From JBHJHK01 sp050330975 (lineage in GTDB: Bacteria > Pseudomonadota > Gammaproteobacteria > Competibacterales > Competibacteraceae), in the NCBI GenBank assembly GCA_050330975.1, contig JBHJHK010000236.1:1-9158 (forward strand): DNA of 9,158 nt, given 5' to 3'. Numbering within the stretch: the first letter of the stretch is position 1; the number at the start of each line of letters is the position of its first letter. The notes under the pieces were generated by a model. It was not told the origin of the DNA, did no database searches, and saw nothing but the letters and a program-made list of their open reading frames with translations. The translations under genes and the position numbers were made by a program. Below, piece by piece: positions 1 to 6,401 of the stretch.

Positions 1-711
1 GCCGGTGTCGGCCAAACAGGCGGCGATGAGTTCGCTGTCCACCAACAAAGCTCCGTCCACCGCCGCTTCGGCCAAGCTCGCCGCCCTGAGCCAGGCGCGC
101 CAACCTTTGTCGTAGCCCACCGTAGACACCAAGCCTTGGGCGGCGGCGAGAAAATCCTCCCAAGGTGCGCCAGCTGCCGCCAGAGTCGCCCCTTGCCCCG
201 GGGCCATCGCCGGAGTGATGACGTCGACACTCAGCCGCTCGCAGGCCACCCCCGCCCAGCGCCCCAGGCCATGGCGCACCTCCAAATCCACCCCGGTGCC
301 GTCGTCGTCGCTGGGCCACACTTCGGTCAGAATGCGCACATGGATCCCCGGATGGGCGGCTTGGAAGGCGTGGAGGCGCGGCGCCAGCCACATGGCTCCA
401 AAGGACACCGAGCAGCGCAGGGTCAAAAACAACTGCTGGCGGTGGGCAAAGGCCTCCCTGAGGCCCGCTTCTAAACCGTCTAGCGCCCCCGCAACCGAGG
501 GCAGCAGAGCGGCGCCGTCCTCGGTGAGGCTCAGGCCCCGCTGTTGGCGGCGAAACAACGCCGCACCCACCCAGCTCTCCAGCAGGCGGACGTGTTGGCT
601 CACCGCCGCCGGGGTCAGGTGGAGCTCCTCGGCGGCAGCGGCAAAGCTCGCCCGGCGCGCCGCCGCCTCAAAGGTGCGCAGCCAGGCCAGGGGAGGGAGG
701 GCGCGGGTCAT
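1..711 (-). CDS. LysR-family transcriptional regulator, GcvA-like (C-terminus beyond left edge)
   Basis: A DNA-binding regulator that probably controls the divergent dioxygenase-betB-betA operon. Reading leftward from ATG at 711, 237 codons stay open to the window edge. The family is usually about 300 residues, so roughly the last 60 are missing. Residues 1-60 form the winged helix-turn-helix typical of the GcvA/AmpR subgroup: the LPPLAWLRTFEAAARR start, the helix-turn-helix around residues 19-40 (AEELHLTPAAVSQHV), then the wing with LFRR and LSLTEDG. From about residue 94 the effector-binding domain begins (LTLRCSVSFGAMWLAPRL, then HPGIHVRI). The start is set by the conserved N-terminus; no good Shine-Dalgarno precedes it. 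Bet genes are often run by the TetR-type BetI, so a LysR here is a different arrangement. The family is seen; its target and ligand are inferred from divergent position only. Confidence 0.93.
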   Translation of the reverse strand, partial: MTRALPPLAWLRTFEAAARRASFAAAAEELHLTPAAVSQHVRLLESWVGAALFRRQQRGLSLTEDGAALLPSVAGALDGLEAGLREAFAHRQQLFLTLRCSVSFGAMWLAPRLHAFQAAHPGIHVRILTEVWPSDDDGTGVDLEVRHGLGRWAGVACERLSVDVITPAMAPGQGATLAAAGAPWEDFLAAAQGLVSTVGYDKGWRAWLRAASLAEAAVDGALLVDSELIAACLADTG

Positions 712-752
712 GGCCAGGGGTAACACCAGCGACGACCCCAGGACGGGATGAT

Positions 753-797
753 CCACAACAAAAAGCGGGGTACGGGAACAAAATCCATTGTTTGTGG
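753..797. promoter_or_regulatory. candidate LysR operator between the divergent genes
   Basis: This AT-richer island in a GC-rich region carries AACAAAA at 757-763 and again at 777-783, exactly 20 bp apart (about two helical turns). The second copy faces TTGTT at 788-792, giving AACAA-N6-TTGTT (777-792). An outer pair, CCACAA at 753-758 and TTGTGG at 792-797, is also inverted. Phased half-sites upstream of, and touching, a -35 element are typical of LysR-type control. The repeats are seen; the role as an operator is inferred. Confidence 0.4.
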
Positions 798-821
798 CCG
801 GGTATGGCCCCTGTCTATGCT
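792..821 (+). promoter_or_regulatory. candidate sigma70-type promoter for the dioxygenase-bet operon
   Basis: TTGTGG (792-797) and TATGCT (816-821) are separated by 18 bp, an imperfect -35/-10 pair. It would give a leader of about 50-55 nt before the ATG at 882. The -35 overlaps the right arm of the candidate operator, as expected for a regulator-dependent promoter. Matches to consensus are partial, so this is tentative. Confidence 0.35.
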
Positions 822-867
822 GAAGTTGCCTTGGAGATAGACCTTACCACGCCCCCTTGCCACCCCC

Positions 868-872
868 GAGGA
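868..872 (+). promoter_or_regulatory. Shine-Dalgarno GAGGA that fixes the dioxygenase start
   Basis: GAGGA lies 9 bases before the ATG at 882. It favours that start over an in-frame TTG at 792, which has no such site and would add 30 residues unlike the family's N-terminus. Confidence 0.65.
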
Positions 873-881
873 TTCCCCGCC

Positions 882-2114
882 ATGACCACCGCTGCTCCCG
901 TCCAACACCCCGGCGCCACCGCTGATCCCACCGCGACCCTCCAGGCCGTGGACCGCGGCTCCCGCCACCTGGTGGTCCACTGGGCCGACGGCCACCAAAG
1001 CCGCTACAACTACCTGTGGCTGCGGGACAACTGCCCGTCGGGGGGCTCTAAACTCAGCGCCGTGCGCACCTTTACCGTGGTGGACATGGACCCCGACCTC
1101 GCCCCCGTCCAGGTCGAACGACAAGACCCCCATAGCTTGACCATCACCTGGCCGGGGGGGGCCACCTCGGTGTTCCAGGGGACGTGGTTGCGGAACCACT
1201 GCCACGAGCCCGCCAGCGTCGCCGCCCGCAAGCGCCCCCTGCAGCCCTGGACCGCCGCCCAACTCCAAGGGCAACTGCCCAGCGCCGACCTCGCGGCCGT
1301 GGAGACCGACCCCGTCCAGCAGCTGGGTTTCTTGGAACAACTGGCCGACTACGGCTTTGTCCTGGTGAGGGGCGTCCCCGCCAAACCCGAGGGCACCGAG
1401 CGCCTGGCTCGCCAAGTGGGCTATATCCGCGAGACGGACTTCGGCCGGGTGTTCGACATCATCAGCGAGCCCACGGCCTGGGATCTGTCCCAATCTCAAG
1501 AAGCCCTCCACCCCCACACCGACGACCCCTACCGCTATTCACCCCCGGGAATCAGCGTCCTCCATTGTCTCCAGGCCAGCGAAGGGGAGGGGGGTAGATC
1601 CTTGATGGTCGATGGCCTGGGAGCCTGCCTGGCCTTGAGGCAAGCCGACCCCTGTGCTTTTGAGCTGCTGGCCACCGTTGCCGTACCCTTTATCCGCTAC
1701 CGGGAAGACCCCGTGCCCCAGGGGGCCGATGTCCATTTGCGGGCCGTCGCCCCGGTGATCAACCTCGACCGCGACGGCGACGTCTGCGGCCTGCGCTTCC
1801 ACGAGCGCTCCATGGCGCCCCTGGACATGGATCCCGCCCTGATGGACGATTACTACAGGGCTTTGATCGAGCTCTGCCGCCTCCTCTACGGCGAGCGCTT
1901 TTGCATCGGCCATCAACTGCAACCGGGAGAGGCCTGGGTGTTCGACAACCAGCGGGTCCTCCACGGCCGCAGCAGTTTCAAGGGGGGCAGTGGCCGTCGC
2001 CACCTGCGCATCTGCACCACAGATCGCGATGCCTTCCACAGTCGGCTGCGGTTGGCCCTGTCTCGCCACCAGCGCCCCGGGGCCCACGACGCCCTGCCCG
2101 CCGGCGCCCTGTGA
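882..2114 (+). CDS. Fe(II)/2-oxoglutarate dioxygenase, gamma-butyrobetaine hydroxylase/TmpA-like (TauD fold)
   Basis: A predicted cytoplasmic oxygenase of 410 residues that couples 2-oxoglutarate decarboxylation to hydroxylation of a substrate, probably a trimethylammonium compound. The N-terminal small domain of the gamma-butyrobetaine hydroxylase family spans about residues 35-110 (LWLRDNCPSG, then LTITWPGG and TWLRNHC). The double-stranded beta-helix domain follows. The iron ligands are visible as His212 and Asp214 (HTD) and His361 (VLHGRSSF). Arg373 in GRRHL should bind 2-oxoglutarate. RETDFGRVFD and SVLHCLQ are further family blocks. Two zinc-site cysteines, the zinc-site histidine and most residues that contact gamma-butyrobetaine in the human enzyme are replaced, so the family's best-known substrate is doubtful. 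It heads an operon with betB (33-bp gap) and betA. Carnitine synthesis, TmpA-type phosphonate hydroxylation or a new substrate are all possible. The fold is secure; the substrate is unknown. Confidence 0.9.
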   Translation: MTTAAPVQHPGATADPTATLQAVDRGSRHLVVHWADGHQSRYNYLWLRDNCPSGGSKLSAVRTFTVVDMDPDLAPVQVERQDPHSLTITWPGGATSVFQGTWLRNHCHEPASVAARKRPLQPWTAAQLQGQLPSADLAAVETDPVQQLGFLEQLADYGFVLVRGVPAKPEGTERLARQVGYIRETDFGRVFDIISEPTAWDLSQSQEALHPHTDDPYRYSPPGISVLHCLQASEGEGGRSLMVDGLGACLALRQADPCAFELLATVAVPFIRYREDPVPQGADVHLRAVAPVINLDRDGDVCGLRFHERSMAPLDMDPALMDDYYRALIELCRLLYGERFCIGHQLQPGEAWVFDNQRVLHGRSSFKGGSGRRHLRICTTDRDAFHSRLRLALSRHQRPGAHDALPAGAL

Positions 2115-2147
2115 CGGCCCACGTCCCCACCACCGAGGAGCTTCGCC

Positions 2148-3665
2148 ATGTCCCATGATGTCTCCCACCCCCCCCTCCCCGGGGTCTACGGTCCCGCCAG
2201 TCGCCTGCCCCGCCAGGGGTTGTACATCGACGGCGCCCCGGTGGACGCCGCGGGCGAAGAGACCTTTGCCAGCATTTACCCCGGCTCCAACGCCGAGATT
2301 TGCCAGGTCCAACAGGCCACAGAGGCCGACGTGGACGCCGCCGTCAAGGCCGCCCAGGGGGCCTTTCGCCCCTGGGCCAAGACCCCGGCGGCGGAGCGGG
2401 GCAACATCCTGCGCCGGGCGGCGGCGTTGCTCCGGGCCCGCAACGACGAGTTGGCCGAGCTGGAAACCCTGGACACCGGCAAGCCCATCGCCGAGACCCC
2501 CACGGTGGATATCATCACCGGGGCCGAGGTGTTGGAGTACTACGCCAACATCGCCCAAGCCCTCCACGGCGACCACATCGACCTGCCACCTAAGGCCTTC
2601 GCCCTCATGCGCCGGGAGCCTTTGGGGGTCTGTGCCGGCATCGGCGCCTGGAACTACCCCATCCAGATCGCCATGTGGAAGTCGGCGCCGGCCCTAGCCT
2701 GTGGCAACACCATGGTGTTCAAGCCGGCGGAGCTGACGCCGTTGGGGGCCCTGCAGTTGGCGGCCATCTACAGTGAAGCCGGCTTGCCACCGGGGGTATT
2801 CAACGTGGTCCAAGGGGACGCCCGGGTGGGGCAGATGCTCACCCGTCACCCTGGAATCGCCAAGGTGTCCCTCACCGGCGAAGCCGGTACGGGCAAACTG
2901 GTCATGGCCGATGCCGCCCGCAGCAGTCTGAAACACGTCTCGTTGGAACTGGGGGGGAAGTCCCCCTTGATCGTCTTTGCCGACGCCGACGTGGACAGCG
3001 CCATCAACGCCGCTTTGCTGGCCAATTTCTATTCGGCGGGAGAGGTGTGTTCCAACGGCACTCGGGTGTTTGTCCAGCGCCCCCTCTACCAAGACTTCAT
3101 CGCCCGGCTGGCACCCCGCACCGCCGAGATGGTGGTGGGGGATCCCTTCGATCCCCACACCCAGGTGGGGGCCCTCATCAGCCGGGAACACCGGGACAAG
3201 GTGGCGGGATACCTCGAGGCCGCCGTGGCCAGCGGCGCCCGCCATGTGGTGGGGGGGGAAGTGGTGACCACGGGGCCCTTGGCCGCCGGCAACTTTATCA
3301 CCCCAGCGATATTCGCCGATTGCCGCGATGACATGGTCTTCGTCCGCGAAGAGATCTTTGGCCCCGTCATGGCCGTACTGCCCTTTGACGGCGAAGACGA
3401 GGTGGTCGAGCGGGCCAACGCCACGGACTACGGCCTGTCGGGGGCGGTGTTCACCCGGGACTTCCCCCGGGCCCATCGGGTGGCCCAGGACCTCCAGGCC
3501 GGTACCGTGTGGATCAACGACTACAACGCCCTGCCCCCAGAGATCCCCTTTGGCGGCTATAAGCACTCGGGAATCGGCCGGGAGAACGGCCTCCAGACCA
3601 TCGAGGCCTACACCCAGGTCAAGACCATCTACGCCAACCTAGGTCCCGTGGCCCGGGTGTACTGA
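2148..3665 (+). CDS. betB: betaine aldehyde dehydrogenase
   Basis: Oxidises betaine aldehyde to glycine betaine with NAD(P)+ in the cytoplasm, the second step of choline oxidation. The 505 residues run colinear with E. coli BetB (about 490), with roughly 15-20 extra residues at the N-terminus. The shared blocks include ELAELETLDTGKPIAET, TVDIITGAEVLEYYA and REPLGVCAGIGAWNYPIQIA. Catalytic residues are visible: Cys301 (SAGEVCSNGTRV), general base Glu267 (SLELGGKSPLIVF), Asn169 (GAWNYP) and cofactor-contacting Glu402 (EEIFGP). The end motif PFGGYKHSGIGREN is intact. In the substrate-pocket region the E. coli stretch reads WGESPAEMP; here it is YNALPPEIP, a variation seen in other BetB-like enzymes. 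A clear GAGGAG at 2135-2140 sits 7 bases before the ATG. A related 4-trimethylaminobutyraldehyde dehydrogenase role cannot be excluded, but the betA neighbour favours BetB. Confidence 0.93.
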   Translation: MSHDVSHPPLPGVYGPASRLPRQGLYIDGAPVDAAGEETFASIYPGSNAEICQVQQATEADVDAAVKAAQGAFRPWAKTPAAERGNILRRAAALLRARNDELAELETLDTGKPIAETPTVDIITGAEVLEYYANIAQALHGDHIDLPPKAFALMRREPLGVCAGIGAWNYPIQIAMWKSAPALACGNTMVFKPAELTPLGALQLAAIYSEAGLPPGVFNVVQGDARVGQMLTRHPGIAKVSLTGEAGTGKLVMADAARSSLKHVSLELGGKSPLIVFADADVDSAINAALLANFYSAGEVCSNGTRVFVQRPLYQDFIARLAPRTAEMVVGDPFDPHTQVGALISREHRDKVAGYLEAAVASGARHVVGGEVVTTGPLAAGNFITPAIFADCRDDMVFVREEIFGPVMAVLPFDGEDEVVERANATDYGLSGAVFTRDFPRAHRVAQDLQAGTVWINDYNALPPEIPFGGYKHSGIGRENGLQTIEAYTQVKTIYANLGPVARVY

Positions 3666-3669
3666 GCCC

Positions 3670-5271
3670 GTGGTCCGGTACGATTACATCATCGTCGGGG
3701 GCGGCACCGCCGGCTGTGTCCTGGCCAACCGGTTGTCGGCCGACCCCACCACCCGGGTGCTGATGTGTGAGGCCGGCCCCCCCGACAACGCTTGGATATT
3801 GCACATGCCCGCCGGGCTGCGCTCGGTGTTCAAACCCTCCAGCCGCTTTAATTGGTGGTTTGAGACCACGCCCCAACCCCACCTGGACGGCCGCACCGTT
3901 GCCCAGCCCCGGGGTAAGACCCTCGGGGGGTCGTCGTCCATCAACGGCATGACCTTTTTGCGAGGCCATCCAAAGGACTACGACGACTGGGAGGCTCTGG
4001 GTTGCCGGGGTTGGAACTACGCCCGTTGTCTGCCGGTGTTCCGCGACCTGGAGCATTGCGGCCACGGTGATGACCGCTACCGGGGTCGCACGGGCCCCGT
4101 GGGGGTCCAGCGCCAAGAGCGGCTCTCACCCCTCAACGAGGCCTTTCTAGCGGCGGGCGCCGAGGCGGGCTTTCCCGCCAGCGACGACCCCAACGGGGGA
4201 GACCCCGAGGGCTTTTGTCGCTTTGACATGAGCGTTTTCCGGGGCCGCCGCTCCAGCGCCGCCCGTTGTTATCTCCACCCCATCGCCCGGCGGCCCAACT
4301 TGGCGGTGGTCACCGGATGCTTGGTCCACCGGGTGCACCTCAAGGGCCCCCGGGCCGTGGGGGTCGCCCTCCAGGGGCCAGGAGGGGCGGTGGAGACCGT
4401 GGCTGCGGAGCGGGAGGTGATCCTCTGTGCCGGGGCCTTCGCCAGCCCCCAGTTGTTGATGCTGTCGGGGATCGGCCCCCCCGACCACCTGGGGCGCCAC
4501 GGCATTGCCGTCCGCCATCCCCTCCCCGGAGTGGGGCAAAACCTCCAAGACCACCTGGAAGTCCATGTCCAAGTGGAAACCCACCGTCCCGTCTCCCTCA
4601 ACCGCGAGTTGCAGCCCCACCGCATGCTGTGGGCGGGCCTCCAATGGTTTGTCGCCAAACGGGGAGTGGCGGCGGTCAACCAGTGCCATGTGGGGGCCTT
4701 TGTCAAAAGTGAGCCGGGGTTGGCCCGCCCCGACCTGCAGATGCACTTTTTCCCCCTGTTCTTCGACGCCCAGTGGTTGCCGCGGCCCGACGTCTACGGC
4801 TACCGCCTGGGGGTGGGGCCCGTGCGCCCCAAGAGTCGCGGCAGCGTGACCCTAAGCTCTGCCCGGGTGACGGACCCACCCTTGATCGACCCCAACTATC
4901 TGGCCTTGGAAGAAGATCGCCGGGCCATGGTCCAAGGCCTCAATTTGGCCCGGGAGATCCTCGCCCAGCCGGCCTTTCGCCCTTTCCACCAGCGGGAGTG
5001 GCTGCCGGGCAGCGACATCCGCAGCAAAGCCGCCCTCGCCGGATTTATCCGCGCCCACGCCGCCAGCGCCTACCACCCCTGTGGCACCTGCGCCATGGGA
5101 CCCGATGACGACCCCGAGGCGGTGGTGGACCCCCAGCTGCGGGTGCGGGGGCTAGAGGGGTTGCGGGTGGTGGACGCGTCGGTCATGCCCCGCCTGGTGG
5201 GGGCCAATATCAACCCGGCGGTGCTGATGATCGCCGAGCGCGGCGCCCGGGCCATCCTCGCCCCGGGCTGA
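3670..5271 (+). CDS. betA: choline dehydrogenase (GMC oxidoreductase, FAD)
   Basis: An FAD-dependent enzyme that oxidises choline to betaine aldehyde, supplying BetB. In E. coli it is membrane associated and passes electrons to the respiratory chain. The 533 residues match BetA along their length. They include the Rossmann FAD motif at residues 5-20 (DYIIVGGGTAGCVLANRL), Glu34-Ala-Gly, and the GMC signatures RGKTLGGSSSINGM (81-94) and CAGAFASPQLLMLSGIG (253-269). Catalytic His469 lies in YHPCGTC, with Asn513/Asn515 in GANINPA near the end. Glu297 in NLQDHLE matches the glutamate that holds the trimethylammonium group in choline oxidase, which supports a quaternary ammonium substrate over a generic alcohol. 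The start is GTG, 4 bp after the betB stop, with only a weak Shine-Dalgarno, so translation is probably coupled to betB. At 533 residues it lacks most of the extra C-terminal tail of E. coli BetA (about 556). Confidence 0.9.
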   Translation: MVRYDYIIVGGGTAGCVLANRLSADPTTRVLMCEAGPPDNAWILHMPAGLRSVFKPSSRFNWWFETTPQPHLDGRTVAQPRGKTLGGSSSINGMTFLRGHPKDYDDWEALGCRGWNYARCLPVFRDLEHCGHGDDRYRGRTGPVGVQRQERLSPLNEAFLAAGAEAGFPASDDPNGGDPEGFCRFDMSVFRGRRSSAARCYLHPIARRPNLAVVTGCLVHRVHLKGPRAVGVALQGPGGAVETVAAEREVILCAGAFASPQLLMLSGIGPPDHLGRHGIAVRHPLPGVGQNLQDHLEVHVQVETHRPVSLNRELQPHRMLWAGLQWFVAKRGVAAVNQCHVGAFVKSEPGLARPDLQMHFFPLFFDAQWLPRPDVYGYRLGVGPVRPKSRGSVTLSSARVTDPPLIDPNYLALEEDRRAMVQGLNLAREILAQPAFRPFHQREWLPGSDIRSKAALAGFIRAHAASAYHPCGTCAMGPDDDPEAVVDPQLRVRGLEGLRVVDASVMPRLVGANINPAVLMIAERGARAILAPG

Positions 5272-5318
5272 GGGGGCGGAAGGCCGGCGCCGAGAAGTGC
5301 AGGGGGTGGGGTTAGCCC
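5265..5318. terminator. weak stem pairing the two convergent stop codons (possible bidirectional terminator)
   Basis: GGGCTGA (5265-5271, containing the betA stop) can pair with TTAGCCC (5312-5318, containing the proV stop) over 7 bp with one G-T wobble. The enclosed 40 bp are very GC-rich and contain GGCCGGCGCC. There is no T-tract on either strand, so it is not a classical intrinsic terminator. It may simply be chance in GC-rich DNA. Confidence 0.2.
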
Positions 5319-6388
5319 GCGGCCAGGGCGCCGGTTTCTTGGGTCTCGGCGCCGGAGGCCACCCCCGGCTGGATCGCCCGCACCAGCTCCTTCATGTTGA
5401 GAAGGCCCACGGGGTTGCCGTCGCGGACCACCACATAGGCCAAGTTGGTGTCCCCTTCGGACAGGGCGATGACCTTCTCCAGATTGTCGTCCCAATCCAC
5501 TTCCCCCGCCGTGTCCGGGGGTACGGGCCCCTTGAGGGGCTTCATCACCGAGCGCACCCGCAACACCCGGGCGCGGTTGATATCGCTGACGAAATCCTCC
5601 ACATAGGGATCGGCGGGTTGGAGCAAGATCCGCTGGGGCTCACCGGCTTGGACAATGGCGCCGTCCTTCAAGATCACCAGGTGGTCCGCCAGCTTCAAGG
5701 CCTCGTCTAGGTCGTGGGAAATGAACACGATGGTCTTGTGCAAGGTGCGCTGGAGCTCCAGGAGCAAATCCTGCATCTCGGTGCGAATCAGGGGGTCCAG
5801 GGCGGAAAACGCCTCGTCCATGAGCATGATTTCGGCGTTGGAGGCCAACGCCCGGGCCAGTCCCACCCGCTGCTGCATACCCCCGGACAGCTGACCGGGG
5901 TAGTAGTCTTTGTAACCCGCCAGCCCCACGGTTTCCAGCCACCGCTCGGCCTCCCCCACGGCCTTTTGGTTGCCCTCGCCCCGCACGGCCGGAGAGAGCC
6001 CGGCGTTGCCCGCCACCGTGCGATGGGGAAACAGGGCGAATTTTTGAAACACCATGGACATCTTGGTCTGGCGCATCCGGCGCAGGGCCCTGGGGCCCAG
6101 TTGGAGGATGTCTTCGCCGTCCAGCAGGATTTCCCCGGCGGTGGGTTCGATGAGGCGGTTGATATGGCGGATCAGGGTGGACTTGCCCGACCCCGACAGC
6201 CCCATGATCACCGTGGTCTCGCCGCTTTTGATGTCGACATTGATGTTCTGGAGCCCCAAGACGTGGTTGTGCTCCTGGAGTAGCTCGGTCTTGCCGACCC
6301 CGTCGTAAACCCGTTGCAGGGCCCCTTGGGGGTCGGGTCCGAAGACCTTGTAGAGATGGCGGATGGCGACCTTGGGTTGATCCGTCAC
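5312..6388 (-). CDS. proV: quaternary-amine ABC importer, ATP-binding subunit (ProV/OpuAA type)
   Basis: The cytoplasmic ATPase that powers the importer formed with the two genes upstream (proW, proX). It has 358 residues. The ProV-specific N-terminus is present (IRHLYKVFG, then ELLQEHNHVLGL), which plain ABC ATPases lack. The nucleotide-binding motifs are complete: Walker A at 63-71 (GLSGSGKST), Q-loop Gln115 (VFQKFALFPHR), signature 167-172 (LSGGMQ), Walker B at 187-192 (IMLMDE), SALD and H-loop His225. After about residue 272 only one CBS-like unit remains (about 278-340, with VMKPLKG and LAYVVVRDGNPVGLLNMKELV); E. coli ProV (400) and B. subtilis OpuAA (418) carry two. The stretch at about 125-136 after the Q-loop is unusual. 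The start is GTG at 6388 with a strong GAGGAGGA (6396-6403) that overlaps the permease stop, so translation is coupled. The exact substrate is not fixed by this subunit. Confidence 0.93.
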   Translation of the reverse strand: MTDQPKVAIRHLYKVFGPDPQGALQRVYDGVGKTELLQEHNHVLGLQNINVDIKSGETTVIMGLSGSGKSTLIRHINRLIEPTAGEILLDGEDILQLGPRALRRMRQTKMSMVFQKFALFPHRTVAGNAGLSPAVRGEGNQKAVGEAERWLETVGLAGYKDYYPGQLSGGMQQRVGLARALASNAEIMLMDEAFSALDPLIRTEMQDLLLELQRTLHKTIVFISHDLDEALKLADHLVILKDGAIVQAGEPQRILLQPADPYVEDFVSDINRARVLRVRSVMKPLKGPVPPDTAGEVDWDDNLEKVIALSEGDTNLAYVVVRDGNPVGLLNMKELVRAIQPGVASGAETQETGALAAG

Positions 6389-6401
6389 AGGATTGTCCTC
6401 C

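Noticed and set aside
792..881. 30-residue N-terminal extension of the dioxygenase from an in-frame TTG
   Set aside because: No Shine-Dalgarno, overlaps the candidate promoter, and the residues are unlike the family; ATG 882 has GAGGA at good spacing.
708..1517. 269-codon minus-strand reading frame opposite the dioxygenase
   Set aside because: Its translation is Gly/Pro/His-rich without family motifs and mirrors a well-supported gene; high GC makes such antisense frames common.
1539..2576. 345-codon minus-strand reading frame across the dioxygenase/betB junction
   Set aside because: It has no recognisable domain and lies opposite two genes with intact catalytic motifs and good ribosome binding sites.
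2694..3566. 290-codon minus-strand reading frame opposite betB
   Set aside because: An antisense shadow: composition is low-complexity and BetB is complete on the other strand.
5272..5311. Classical rho-independent terminator between the convergent operons
   Set aside because: The 40 bp are GC-rich with only short palindromes and no T-tract on either strand; only a weak stem using the stop codons is listed.
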